This document shows positions 1 to 8,468 of a stretch of DNA of 64,000 nucleotides, piece after piece. The position numbers and the translations under genes were made by a program. The notes below the pieces were generated by a model that ran no database searches, was not told where the DNA came from, and saw only the letters and a program-made list of their open reading frames with translations. How positions within the stretch are numbered: position 1 is the stretch's first letter; every line of letters begins with the position of its first letter. The DNA is taken from the NCBI RefSeq assembly GCF_003148845.1, contig NZ_QGHA01000002.1, positions 604,974 through 668,973 of the forward strand. Direction: 5' to 3'. The DNA comes from Mucilaginibacter oryzae (GTDB lineage Bacteria > Bacteroidota > Bacteroidia > Sphingobacteriales > Sphingobacteriaceae).

Positions 1-1
1 A

Positions 2-1603
2 ACATTGATCCTGGAGCGTGGCCGCGATGTAAAGCACATTAAGGATTATCCCACCACCAATATGTACCCCTGGGAGTTTGAGCACCGCGGCCAATTGCCG
101 ATGAGTGTTCAGGAGGCTAACCCGATTGTGAACCGCTGCTATGCCTTTGGCGAAAGCGCCGCGCACTTTTTTGTAAAAGATGCCGAGCACCCTTATATCC
201 AGGATAAACCTTTTGATTGGATCCGTGGTTACCAGGTGGGCGGTAAATCCCTGCTTTGGGCGCGCCAAACCCAGCGCTGGAGCGATTTTGACTTTGAAGG
301 CCCCGCCCGCGATGGTTTCGCGGTGGATTGGCCGATCCGTTATAAAGATATCGCGCCATGGTATAGCTATGTAGAAAAGTTCGCGGGTATCTCGGGCAAC
401 CGTGACGGTATTGCCGAATTGCCCGATGGTGAGTTTTTGCCCGCCTTCCCTTTAAATACCGTTGAAGAGTATTTCAGCAACCACGTAAAAAGCACCTATA
501 AAAACCGCTACGTGATCAGCGCCCGTTGCGCGCATTTATCAACCCCTAATCAAATTCATCTGGATCAGGGCAGGGTACAATGTCAGCGGAGGACCATCTG
601 CGAGCGTGGCTGCCCTTTTGGTGGGTATTTCAGTGCCAACGCGAGTACTATTCCCTGGGCATTAAAATCGGGCCATGCTACGTTGAGGCCGTTCTCGGTT
701 GTGGAATCAATTATTTATGATGATAAGCTGGGCAAGGCTACCGGTGTAAGGGTTATTGATACCAATACGAAAGAAGCGATTGAATACCACGCCAAAGTGA
801 TTTTCGTAAACGCGGCGGCATTAAATACTAATTTAATTTTGCTCAACTCCAAATCGCACCGTTTCCCTAATGGTTTGGGCAACGATAGCGGTGTGTTGGG
901 TAAATACGTGGCTTTCCATAATTATTCGGCTCATATCGGCGCTCAATATGATGGCGCAAAGGAATGGACAACCGATGGCCGTAACCCGGCCGGCGGCGGC
1001 TATATCCCACGGTTCAGGAACGTTTACAGGCAGGAAACTGATTTTCTGCGTGGTTACGCAGCCGGCTTCAGCGCTTATCGTTACCCTGAACGCAGCTGGG
1101 ACGGTGTTGGCAGCAGCCTGAAAAATAACCTGGCCAATAAAGAACTTGGGCCATGGCACGTAGGCTCGCACATGATGGGCGAAACCATCCCGAAGGAAAC
1201 CAACTTTGTAAGCCTGGATGATAAGCAGAAAGATGCCTGGGGCGTACCCTTACTGAAGATGAATGTTGACTATGATGATAACGACGAAAAGATGAAGAAG
1301 GATTACATCGAGCAGCTTACAGAAATGTTTACCAGCGCCGGTTTCACCAATATCCAGGCATTTACAGACAGGCGTGCCCCCGGATTGGACATCCATGAAA
1401 TGGGAGGCGCACGCATGGGTAATGATCCTAAAACATCGATACTCAATAAATGGAACCAGGTGCACAGCGTTAAAAACGTATTTGTTACCGATGGCGCCAG
1501 CATGACCTCAACCTCATGCCAAAACCCGTCCCTAACCTATATGGCTTTTACGGCAAGAGCTGCCGATTACGCGATGAGTGAAATGAAGAAGGGGAATATT
1601 TAG
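2..1603 (+). CDS. GMC-family FAD dehydrogenase, large subunit (5' partial)
   Basis: This is a glucose-methanol-choline oxidoreductase, expected to oxidise a sugar hydroxyl with FAD. The reading frame is open to the window edge. The visible start aligns inside the FAD domain of the complete paralogue just downstream (both share LERGRD.KHIKDY), so the Rossmann GxGxxG segment lies outside the window and the TTG at 5 is not the real start. A C-x5-C-x3-C motif is encoded at 581, 599 and 611. The C-terminal catalytic His (HEMGGARMG, codon 1394) and the QNPSLT motif are intact. The same Cys spacing ligates a 3Fe-4S cluster in the alpha subunit of bacterial FAD-glucose dehydrogenase (family knowledge). 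The substrate cannot be read from the sequence. It is probably co-transcribed with the next gene. Confidence 0.93.
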   Translation, partial: TLILERGRDVKHIKDYPTTNMYPWEFEHRGQLPMSVQEANPIVNRCYAFGESAAHFFVKDAEHPYIQDKPFDWIRGYQVGGKSLLWARQTQRWSDFDFEGPARDGFAVDWPIRYKDIAPWYSYVEKFAGISGNRDGIAELPDGEFLPAFPLNTVEEYFSNHVKSTYKNRYVISARCAHLSTPNQIHLDQGRVQCQRRTICERGCPFGGYFSANASTIPWALKSGHATLRPFSVVESIIYDDKLGKATGVRVIDTNTKEAIEYHAKVIFVNAAALNTNLILLNSKSHRFPNGLGNDSGVLGKYVAFHNYSAHIGAQYDGAKEWTTDGRNPAGGGYIPRFRNVYRQETDFLRGYAAGFSAYRYPERSWDGVGSSLKNNLANKELGPWHVGSHMMGETIPKETNFVSLDDKQKDAWGVPLLKMNVDYDDNDEKMKKDYIEQLTEMFTSAGFTNIQAFTDRRAPGLDIHEMGGARMGNDPKTSILNKWNQVHSVKNVFVTDGASMTSTSCQNPSLTYMAFTARAADYAMSEMKKGNI

Positions 1604-1663
1604 CCCCCAGCCCCCTAAAGGGGAAGCTTTCTGTTACACCCCCTTTAGGGTGCCCGGGGGGCT
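1602..1663. repeat. GC-rich inverted repeat, dispersed-element type
   Basis: The arms AGCCCCCAGCCCCCTAAAG (from 1602) and CCCTTTAGGGTGCCCGGGGG (ending near 1663) are inverted copies around a short spacer. The left arm overlaps the stop codon of the GMC gene. A related element with AAGCCCC ends lies at 20882-20963. It could act as a transcriptional terminator, or it may be a mobile palindromic repeat of the kind scattered in Sphingobacteriaceae genomes. Confidence 0.7.
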
Positions 1664-1768
1664 TAATGTGTGTAAAAAACACAATGCAATATTTGTAAAA
1701 CGAATTTTATTCATACATTTAACAACACAACCAAGTACTAAACAAAATAAACTAATCGTAATATTCGT

Positions 1769-3448
1769 ATGTCTGCAAACACTTATGACGCAATAGTCAT
1801 TGGCTCAGGAATTTCAGGCGGGTGGGCTGCCAAAGAACTAACACAAAAGGGTTTGAAAACCATCATGCTGGAGCGTGGTCGTGATATCAAGCACATCAAA
1901 GATTATGTGAACGCTACCAAGGATCCCTGGGAGTTTGAACACAGGGGAGGTCGTACCCAGAAAATGATTGATGATTACCCGGTTCTGAAACGCGATTACC
2001 CGCTGAATGAAACCAACCTTGACTATTGGGCAAGTGATAAAGACAGTCCGTATACCGAGATCAAACGTTTCGACTGGTTCCGTGGTTATCATGTGGGTGG
2101 GCGCTCGTTAATGTGGGGCCGCCAGTCGTACCGTTGGGCCGATGTTGACTTTGAGGCCAACCTGAAAGACGGTATCGCCGTGGATTGGCCTATCCGTTAT
2201 AAAGATATTGCCCCGTGGTACAGCTATGCCGAGAAATTTGCGGGTATCTCTGGTAACAGGGATGGGCTGGCTATCCTTCCTGATGGCGATTTTATGCCGC
2301 CAATGGAGCTGAACGTAGTAGAAAAAGACGTTGCTAAACGCTTAAAAGAATATTATAAAGAAGCGCGCCACATGATCATCGGCCGTACAGCAAATATCAC
2401 TGTGCCGCATTATGACCGTACCAACTGCCAGTACCGTAACAAATGCTGGTTAGGTTGTCCGTTTGGTGCTTACTTCAGTACACAATCGGCTACTTTGCCT
2501 GCGGCTATGGCTACCGGTAATTTAACAGTGCGCCCATGGTCTATCGTAACCAAAATTTTGTATGATAAAGACACCAAAAAAGCCAAAGGTGTTGAGATCC
2601 TGGATGCAGAAACCAACAAAACTTACGAATACTACGCTAAGATTATCTTCCTGAACGCTTCAACCATCAACAGTACTTGGATCCTCATGAACTCGGCTAC
2701 CGATATCTGGCCTGACGGTTTAGGCAGCAGCAGCGGTGAGCTTGGTCACAACCTGATGGACCACCACCTTAATGTAGGCGCTTCGGGCAGGTTTGAAGGT
2801 TATGAGGATAAATATTATTTCGGTCGCAGGGCCAACGGTTTCTACATTCCGCGTTTCCGCAACCTCAACGGCGAAAAACGCGATTATATCCGTGGTTTCG
2901 GTTACCAGGGTTCTGCAAGCCGCGAAGGCTGGAGCCGTGATATAGCCGAAATGAACATCGGCGGCGCGTTTAAAGATGCCTTGACCGAACCGGGCGCATG
3001 GCATGTAGGTATGGGCGGTTTCGGCGAAACACTGCCTTACCACGATAACAAGATCACGCTTGATAAAACCAAAAAAGATAAGTGGGGCCTTAACGTTGTT
3101 GCCATTGATGCCGAATTGAAGGATAACGAGCTGAAAATGCGTATCGACATGGAGAAGGACGGTAAGGAAATGTTAGAGGCCATGGGTTGTAAAGATGTAC
3201 AAACCTATAGCGCTAATCCGTTCCTGGGTCGTGGTATCCACGAAATGGGTACCGCGCGTATGGGCCGCGATCCGAAAACTTCGGTGCTAAACGAATGGAA
3301 CCAGGTTTGGGATGCTAAAAACGTATTTGTTACCGATGGCGCCTGTATGACATCGGCAGCATGTCAGAACCCGTCGCTTACTTATATGGCGTTAACGGCC
3401 CGTGCAGCTAACTATGCCGTTGATTCACTTAAAAAAGGCGAAATTTAA
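1769..3448 (+). CDS. GMC-family FAD dehydrogenase, large subunit (complete)
   Basis: The 559-residue GMC oxidoreductase begins with DAIVIGSGISGG (about residues 8-19), the ADP-binding GxGxxG motif. Cys220, Cys226 and Cys230 form C-x5-C-x3-C, the spacing used for the 3Fe-4S cluster of FAD-dependent glucose dehydrogenase alpha subunits. His491 (GIHEMGTARMG) and Asn534 (QNPSLT) are the expected catalytic pair. There is no signal peptide, which fits the alpha subunit of a gluconate/sorbitol/glucose dehydrogenase complex exported with a Tat-carrying small subunit. A candidate small subunit is at 5035. Long identical stretches shared with the preceding gene indicate tandem duplication. The substrate is likely a glycoside or sugar (inference from the DUF1080, isomerase and Gfo/Idh neighbours). 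Confidence 0.95.
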   Translation: MSANTYDAIVIGSGISGGWAAKELTQKGLKTIMLERGRDIKHIKDYVNATKDPWEFEHRGGRTQKMIDDYPVLKRDYPLNETNLDYWASDKDSPYTEIKRFDWFRGYHVGGRSLMWGRQSYRWADVDFEANLKDGIAVDWPIRYKDIAPWYSYAEKFAGISGNRDGLAILPDGDFMPPMELNVVEKDVAKRLKEYYKEARHMIIGRTANITVPHYDRTNCQYRNKCWLGCPFGAYFSTQSATLPAAMATGNLTVRPWSIVTKILYDKDTKKAKGVEILDAETNKTYEYYAKIIFLNASTINSTWILMNSATDIWPDGLGSSSGELGHNLMDHHLNVGASGRFEGYEDKYYFGRRANGFYIPRFRNLNGEKRDYIRGFGYQGSASREGWSRDIAEMNIGGAFKDALTEPGAWHVGMGGFGETLPYHDNKITLDKTKKDKWGLNVVAIDAELKDNELKMRIDMEKDGKEMLEAMGCKDVQTYSANPFLGRGIHEMGTARMGRDPKTSVLNEWNQVWDAKNVFVTDGACMTSAACQNPSLTYMALTARAANYAVDSLKKGEI

Positions 3449-3482
3449 CAGTATCACATACAAAAACCTATAACAAAAAACC

Positions 3483-4910
3483 ATGACTGAAGAAAAGGAC
3501 CAAAACCCTAATCCGTCGAGAAGGCAGTTTATCAAAACCGGCGCTGTAGCGGCGGCAGGCTTTATGATCGTTCCGCGCCATGTATTGGGCGGTAAGGGCT
3601 TCATCGCCCCGAGCGATAAATTGTTAATTGCCGGCGTTGGTGCGGGTGGTAAAGGCGAAAGCGATATCGCTAATTTTTACAAAAGCGGTAAAGCCGAAAT
3701 TGCCTTTTTATGCGATGTGGACGACAGAAGATCGGCTACATCACGTAAAAATTTCCCTAAAGCCAAGTATTATAAAGACTGGCGCGAAATGTTTGATAAA
3801 GAACATAAAAACTTCGATGCCGTATCGGTTTCAACTCCCGATCATAACCACGCAATCATTACTTACAACGCCATGCAGCTGAACAAACACGTGTATGTTC
3901 AGAAACCGTTAACGCATGATATCTGGGAAGCCCGCTTATTAACCGAGGCTGCCAAAAAATATAAAGTGGTTACACAAATGGGTAACCAGGGCGCATCAAA
4001 CGATGGCACACGCTTAATGTCAGAATGGTACGATGCCGACCTGATTGGTGATGTGCACACCGTTTACTGCTGGACCAACCGCCCGGTTTGGCCGCAAGGT
4101 ATCGCCTGGCCCCCGCCACAGCAAAACATCCCTAAAGAATTGGATTGGGACCTGTGGTTAGGTACAGCGCCTAAAAAAGATTATGTGGATAAACTGGTAC
4201 CATTTAACTGGCGCGGCTGGTGGGATTACGGTACCGGCGCCCTTGGCGATATGGGTTGCCACCTGGTAGAAGCGCCTTTCCGCGTGTTGGGTATCCAGTA
4301 TGCAAAAGATGTTCAGGCCAGCGTTGGCAGTGTTTATGTAGATGAGTTTAAAGAAGGTCACTTCCCTGAAAGCTGCCCTCCGTCAAGCCACATCACCTTA
4401 ACATTCCCTAAATCGGCTAAAACCAAAGGCGATGTTACCCTGCACTGGATGGACGGCGGTATCCAGCCTGAAAGGCCAAACGAGTTGTTAGCCAGCGAAG
4501 ACTTTGGCGGCGAAGAAGGCAACGGTACATTGTTTATCGGTACTAAAGGTAAAATGTACGCCAGCACTTATTCTGACGCGGCTACGTTATTGCCAAAATC
4601 ACTTACCAAAAGCGCTAAAGCGCCCCAAAAATGGGCGCGTGTTCCCGGGGGTGCAAACGGGCATTATGCACAGTGGGTTGAAGGCTGTATTGCCGGTTAC
4701 GGTAAAACAGAATTAAGCTCGTCATTTGATAAGGCCGGTCCGCTTACAGAGGCTTTGCTAATGGCAAACCTGGCGGTTCGCGGCCATGAGTTAAATGGCG
4801 GCAGGGTAAAACTGGAGTGGGATAACAAAGCCATGAAGGTTACCAACTTTGATGCCGTTAACCAATACATCAAACGCGATTACCGCGAAGGTTTCGTGTT
4901 AAAAGCATAG
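3483..4910 (+). CDS. Gfo/Idh/MocA-family oxidoreductase with Tat signal
   Basis: The 475-residue protein starts with a clear twin-arginine signal, SRRQFIK at residues 12-18, followed by a hydrophobic AVAAAGFMIV stretch, so it is probably exported folded with its cofactor. The NAD(P)-binding fold follows (LLIAGVGAGGKG). VQKPLTHD occupies the position of the family's EKP motif. The C-terminal domain, with GALGDMGCHLVEAP, is typical of the long exported Gfo/Idh/MocA proteins of Bacteroidota and Planctomycetota. It begins 34 bases after the GMC gene, so the two are likely co-transcribed. A role in redox interconversion of keto-sugars, or NAD-dependent glycoside cleavage as in GH109 relatives, is possible. 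The exact reaction is not visible. Confidence 0.92.
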   Translation: MTEEKDQNPNPSRRQFIKTGAVAAAGFMIVPRHVLGGKGFIAPSDKLLIAGVGAGGKGESDIANFYKSGKAEIAFLCDVDDRRSATSRKNFPKAKYYKDWREMFDKEHKNFDAVSVSTPDHNHAIITYNAMQLNKHVYVQKPLTHDIWEARLLTEAAKKYKVVTQMGNQGASNDGTRLMSEWYDADLIGDVHTVYCWTNRPVWPQGIAWPPPQQNIPKELDWDLWLGTAPKKDYVDKLVPFNWRGWWDYGTGALGDMGCHLVEAPFRVLGIQYAKDVQASVGSVYVDEFKEGHFPESCPPSSHITLTFPKSAKTKGDVTLHWMDGGIQPERPNELLASEDFGGEEGNGTLFIGTKGKMYASTYSDAATLLPKSLTKSAKAPQKWARVPGGANGHYAQWVEGCIAGYGKTELSSSFDKAGPLTEALLMANLAVRGHELNGGRVKLEWDNKAMKVTNFDAVNQYIKRDYREGFVLKA

Positions 4911-4917
4911 TTTTATA

Positions 4918-5013
4918 ATTATTGAATTATTGAGTTAGTGAATTATTGAATTAAAACGCTAACTCATAATTTATCAATAATTACAAAATCAAATAACTCG
5001 ATAATTCAATAAT
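4918..5013. repeat. AT-rich inverted repeat between operon genes
   Basis: ATTATTGAATTATTGAGTTA (4918-4937) is the near-perfect inverse (19 of 20) of TAACTCGATAATTCAATAAT (4994-5013). Related ATTGAATTATT words fill the rest of this 124-bp gap, and a similar string sits before the ABC ATPase at 22670-22700. The long stem could attenuate or process the transcript. Low sequence complexity could also explain it. Confidence 0.5.
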
Positions 5014-5034
5014 TCAGTAAATCAATAATTAAAC

Positions 5035-5601
5035 ATGAATAGAAGAGAAGCGATAAGCAGGGTGGGCCTGATCCTTGGCGGTACCATTATCGGTGCCGAG
5101 TTCTTCATCTCGGGATGTAAATCATCTTCGCCAAAAGTAAACGACCTGTTTACGCAGGATGACCTTGCCCTGCTGGATGAAATTGGCGAAACCATTTTGC
5201 CTAAAACATCAACACCGGGCGCTAAAGATGCCCAGGTAGGTAAATTTATGACCGTAATGGTACAGGATTGCTATACACCTGACGATCAGAAGATTTTTAC
5301 CAAGGGTTTGAATGATCTGAACGATGCCAGCGATAAAAAATTCGGTAAAAAATTCCTGGAGGCTACGCCCCAGCAACGTACCGAACTGTTAACCGACCTG
5401 GATAAGGAGCAAAAAGACTATACCAAAAACAAGAAACCAGAAGATCCGAACCACTACTTCAGGATGCTGAAGGAATTGACCTTGTTAGGTTTCTTTACTT
5501 CAAAACCGGGCGCTACACAGGCTTTGCGGTATATTGCCGTTCCGGGAAAATACGATGGCAACCTGCCGTATAAAAAAGGCGACAAAGCCTGGGCAACCTA
5601 A
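5035..5601 (+). CDS. Gluconate 2-dehydrogenase subunit 3-like protein
   Basis: The 188-residue exported protein of the gluconate_2-dh3 family is the small (gamma) subunit that partners GMC-type dehydrogenases. The N-terminus has NRREAISRVG followed by a hydrophobic segment (LILGGTIIGAEFFI) and a Cys (ISGC), so it looks like a Tat signal ending in a lipobox. The family segment LDEIGETILPKTSTPGAKDA is well preserved. In characterised complexes this subunit carries the Tat signal for the signal-less GMC catalytic subunit (family knowledge). Here it would serve one or both of the GMC proteins upstream. An AT-rich gap separates it from the Gfo/Idh gene, and a strong hairpin follows it. Confidence 0.9.
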   Translation: MNRREAISRVGLILGGTIIGAEFFISGCKSSSPKVNDLFTQDDLALLDEIGETILPKTSTPGAKDAQVGKFMTVMVQDCYTPDDQKIFTKGLNDLNDASDKKFGKKFLEATPQQRTELLTDLDKEQKDYTKNKKPEDPNHYFRMLKELTLLGFFTSKPGATQALRYIAVPGKYDGNLPYKKGDKAWAT

Positions 5602-5656
5602 AAATTGCGATACCAATTGATACGCCTTTGGTTTTCAATCCAAATTAAATTATTAT

Positions 5657-5689
5657 CAAAAACAGCATTATAAGTTAATGCTGTTTTTG
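5657..5689 (+). terminator. Stem-loop, likely intrinsic terminator
   Basis: CAAAAACAGCATTA (5657-5670) pairs perfectly with TAATGCTGTTTTTG (5676-5689) around a 5-nt loop, so the stem is 14 bp and its 3' arm ends in a T-run. The A/T-symmetric ends allow bidirectional use. It separates the dehydrogenase subunit gene from the next Gfo/Idh gene, suggesting a separate transcript or partial termination. Confidence 0.75.
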
Positions 5690-5743
5690 GTGTTTACAAT
5701 CGATTGAGTAAAATTTAACCTCAATAAAACATCAACCTCAAAA

Positions 5744-6895
5744 ATGAAATTACGATTAGGAATGATAGGCGGCGGTCAGGGTGCCTTTATTGGCGCCGTA
5801 CACCGTATAGCTGCCCGTATTGATGGCGAGTACGAACTGGTTTGCGGCGCTTTTAGCTCCAACCCCGAAAAATCGCAGGCCAGCGGTTTATTGCTTGGCT
5901 TACCGGCCAGCCGCTCATACAGCTCATACCAGGAACTGATTGAAAAGGAAAAACAACTGCCCGAAGACGAACGCGTGCAGGTGATCAGCATAGTAACCCC
6001 TAACCACGTGCATTTTGCCCCAACCAAAATGGCGCTCGAAAACGGTTTCCACGTGGTGTTGGATAAACCGATGACTTTTTCTTTAGAAGAAGCTAAAGAA
6101 CTGGAGAAAGTGGTTAGCGCATCGGGCAAATTGTTTTGCCTAACGCATACCTACACAGGCTACCCGATGGTAAAAGAGGCTAAACAACTGATCAAATCCG
6201 GAAAAATAGGAACAGTAAGAAAAGTTTATGTGGAGTATCCGCAGGGGTGGCTGAGCAGCTTTTTAGAAGGAGAGGATAACAAGCAAGCCTCCTGGCGCAC
6301 CGATCCGGGTAAAAGCGGCATTGCCGGTGCCATGGGCGATATAGGTACCCATGCCTTTAACCTGGCTGAATATGTTACCGGTTTGCAGGTTACCAAAATT
6401 TGCGCCGACATCAACATTGTGGTTGAAGGCCGTAAACTGGATGATGATGGCGCCGCTTTATTGAAGTTTAACAACGGTGCAAGCGGCGTCCTTACAGCAA
6501 CGCAAATTGCTGCCGGCGAAGAAAATAATGTGAAGATCAGGGTATATGGCGAAAATGGCGGTTTAGAATGGCACCAAAGCGATGCCAACTCGCTAACGGT
6601 AATGTATACTGATAAACCTGCCGAGATCTGGCGTGCGGGAGCCGGTTATACCAGTTCGTTCGCTCAGCACAACACCCGTACCCCTCCGGGGCATCCCGAA
6701 GGCTACCTCGAGGCTTTTGCTAACCTGTACCGCAACTTTGCATTAACGGTTAAAGCAGGTTTAGAGGGCAGGGAAGCAACTCCTGAGGAGTTGGATTTTC
6801 CGGGCATTGAAGAGGGTGTGCGCGGAATGGCTTTTATCGAAAACGTGATTGCATCGGGTAAATCAGATGCTAAATGGACCGATTTCACTATTTAA
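5744..6895 (+). CDS. Gfo/Idh/MocA-family oxidoreductase, cytoplasmic
   Basis: The 383-residue NAD(P)-dependent sugar or inositol dehydrogenase-like protein has no signal peptide. LRLGMIGGGQGAFIG at the N-terminus is the dinucleotide-binding motif, VVLDKPMTF is the DKP variant of the EKP catalytic motif, and GIAGAMGDIGTHAFNLAEY carries the usual D..TH pair. It is 27 bases upstream of a TIM-barrel isomerase gene, a common pairing in inositol and keto-sugar catabolism. In this context it may reduce or oxidise a 3-keto sugar released by the exported enzymes (inference). No substrate-specific residue was recognised. Confidence 0.93.
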   Translation: MKLRLGMIGGGQGAFIGAVHRIAARIDGEYELVCGAFSSNPEKSQASGLLLGLPASRSYSSYQELIEKEKQLPEDERVQVISIVTPNHVHFAPTKMALENGFHVVLDKPMTFSLEEAKELEKVVSASGKLFCLTHTYTGYPMVKEAKQLIKSGKIGTVRKVYVEYPQGWLSSFLEGEDNKQASWRTDPGKSGIAGAMGDIGTHAFNLAEYVTGLQVTKICADINIVVEGRKLDDDGAALLKFNNGASGVLTATQIAAGEENNVKIRVYGENGGLEWHQSDANSLTVMYTDKPAEIWRAGAGYTSSFAQHNTRTPPGHPEGYLEAFANLYRNFALTVKAGLEGREATPEELDFPGIEEGVRGMAFIENVIASGKSDAKWTDFTI

Positions 6896-6922
6896 TACAT
6901 CATCTATTTAAAATATAAAAAC

Positions 6923-7975
6923 ATGACCACTATAAAAGGACCTGCCATATTTGTAGCACAGTTTATAGGCGATGCGGCACCGTTTAACAACCTCGAATCC
7001 ATCTGCCAGTGGGCCGCGGGTTTAGGCTACAAAGGCGTGCAGCTGCCAACTAACGATACACGCTTCATCGACCTGCAAAAAGCCGCTGAAAGCAAAACTT
7101 ATGCAGATGAGATTAAAGGCATCGTTAATGCAGCCGGTTTAGAAATAACCGAATTGTCCACTCACCTTCAGGGCCAGCTGGTTGCCGTTAATCCGGTTTA
7201 CGATGCGCTGTTTGACGGTTTCGCTCCTGAACATTTGCGCGGTAAACCTGCCGAGCGACAAAAATGGGCGGTACAGCAATTAAAATATGCTGCCCAGGCT
7301 TCAAAAAATTTAGGTTTGAACGCTTCGGTTACTTTTAGCGGTGCATTGTTGTGGCCGATGATGTATCCATGGCCTCAACGCCCTGCCGGCATTGTTGATA
7401 CAGCGTTCGAGGAACTGGCTAAACGCTGGACACCGATATTGGATGTTTACGAAGAAAACGGCATTGACCTTTGCTACGAGATCCATCCGGGCGAGGATTT
7501 GCATGATGGTATTACTTATGAGATGTTTTTGGATCATGTAAAAGGCCACAAGCGTGCTAACTTACTGTATGATCCATCTCACTTTGTACTGCAGTGCCTG
7601 GATTACCTGGAGTATATCGACCTATACCATGAACGCATCAAAATGTTCCATGTTAAGGATGCTGAATTTAACCCAACCGGGCGCCAGGGTGTTTATGGCG
7701 GTTACCAGAACTGGGTTGACCGCGCGGGCCGTTTCCGCTCACTGGGCGACGGGCAGGTTGATTTTAAATCGATATTCAGCAAGTTAACACAATATGATTA
7801 CAAGGGATGGGCCGTGTTGGAATGGGAATGCGCGCTCAAACATCCGGAAGACGGCGCCAGGGAAGGTGCCCAATTTATCAAGGATCATATTATCCGCGTA
7901 ACCGAACGCGCTTTCGATGATTTTGCGGCATCAGGCAGTGATGACGCGTTTAACAGGAAAACGTTGGGGATATAA
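6923..7975 (+). CDS. Sugar phosphate isomerase/epimerase-like TIM-barrel protein
   Basis: The 350-residue AP-endonuclease-2-type TIM barrel is of the kind used by xylose isomerase-like epimerases. Likely metal ligands lie in YEIHPGEDLHDG, LLYDPSHF, MFHVKDAEF and VLEWECALKHP, giving the usual Glu-Asp-His-Glu set. It has no signal peptide, so it is cytoplasmic. It directly follows the Gfo/Idh/MocA gene and likely shares its transcript. The pair probably converts a keto-sugar or inositol-like intermediate. The specific isomerisation is not determinable. A 490-bp repeat-rich gap follows. Confidence 0.92.
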   Translation: MTTIKGPAIFVAQFIGDAAPFNNLESICQWAAGLGYKGVQLPTNDTRFIDLQKAAESKTYADEIKGIVNAAGLEITELSTHLQGQLVAVNPVYDALFDGFAPEHLRGKPAERQKWAVQQLKYAAQASKNLGLNASVTFSGALLWPMMYPWPQRPAGIVDTAFEELAKRWTPILDVYEENGIDLCYEIHPGEDLHDGITYEMFLDHVKGHKRANLLYDPSHFVLQCLDYLEYIDLYHERIKMFHVKDAEFNPTGRQGVYGGYQNWVDRAGRFRSLGDGQVDFKSIFSKLTQYDYKGWAVLEWECALKHPEDGAREGAQFIKDHIIRVTERAFDDFAASGSDDAFNRKTLGI

Positions 7976-8053
7976 TTTTGATTTCGGAAGTCGGATTTTC
8001 GATTTCGGATTTATCAAGCTAAGGAGTGCCTCCGCAGAGAGTCTCTTCTAAAA

Positions 8054-8132
8054 CGTCATTGAGGTACGAAGCAATCGCATAGGTGCAAGGTCGCCTGAAT
8101 AGTTCGCGATTGCTTCGTACCTCGCAATGACG
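8054..8132. repeat. Dispersed palindromic repeat (CGTCATTGCGAGG type)
   Basis: The left arm CGTCATTGAGGTACGAAG (from 8054) and the right arm ending CTTCGTACCTCGCAATGACG (8113-8132) are inverted copies extending through GCAATCGC/GCGATTGC. A 2-bp CG deletion in the left arm is the only difference. The sequence between the arms is 27 bp. This consensus recurs as a dispersed palindrome in many Bacteroidota genomes, and a degenerate copy is at 21089-21186. It is not coding. A function as a terminator or as a non-autonomous mobile element is open. Confidence 0.8.
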
Positions 8133-8145
8133 TGATTAAAAGTTA

Positions 8146-8300
8146 TCTCGCGCTCGTTTTGAACGAGTGCGTAACATGGTTTCGCGTTTGTAACGCGACT
8201 GGCGATGCAATCGCCAAACCAGCCGTCTCGCGCTCGTTTATAACGAGTGCGTAACATGGCTTCGCGTTTGTAACGCGACTGGCGATGCAATCGCCAAACC
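8146..8300. repeat. 80-bp tandem duplication containing three hairpins per unit
   Basis: Two units, starting at 8146 and 8226, repeat with an 80-bp period and only a few mismatches. Each holds three nested inverted repeats: CGCTCGTT..AACGAG, CGCG..TTGTAACGCG and GGCGATGCAATCGCC. A further, different hairpin, GCGCTCATTATAAATGAGCGC, follows at 8308-8328 as if it were a third, diverged first stem. Together with the palindrome at 8054 this fills the 7976-8468 gap. No convincing gene is present there. Open frames through it are by-products of the repeat. Confidence 0.8.
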
Positions 8301-8468
8301 ATATTAAGCGCTCATTATAAATGAGCGCAACGTGTATTCGCTATTATTACTTCCGCCCACGTGAAGATGGAATTCACAAGGCGGATAAAACAACCGCCGA
8401 AGCAATTCGGCAAAATCCATTTTAAAACAGCCAATTAACCAATTATCAAATAACCTAATTAACAAAAA

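Noticed and set aside
8048..8302. Open frames through the 8054-8300 repeat region
   Set aside because: They repeat the same residues because of the tandem repeat and have no ribosome-binding context.
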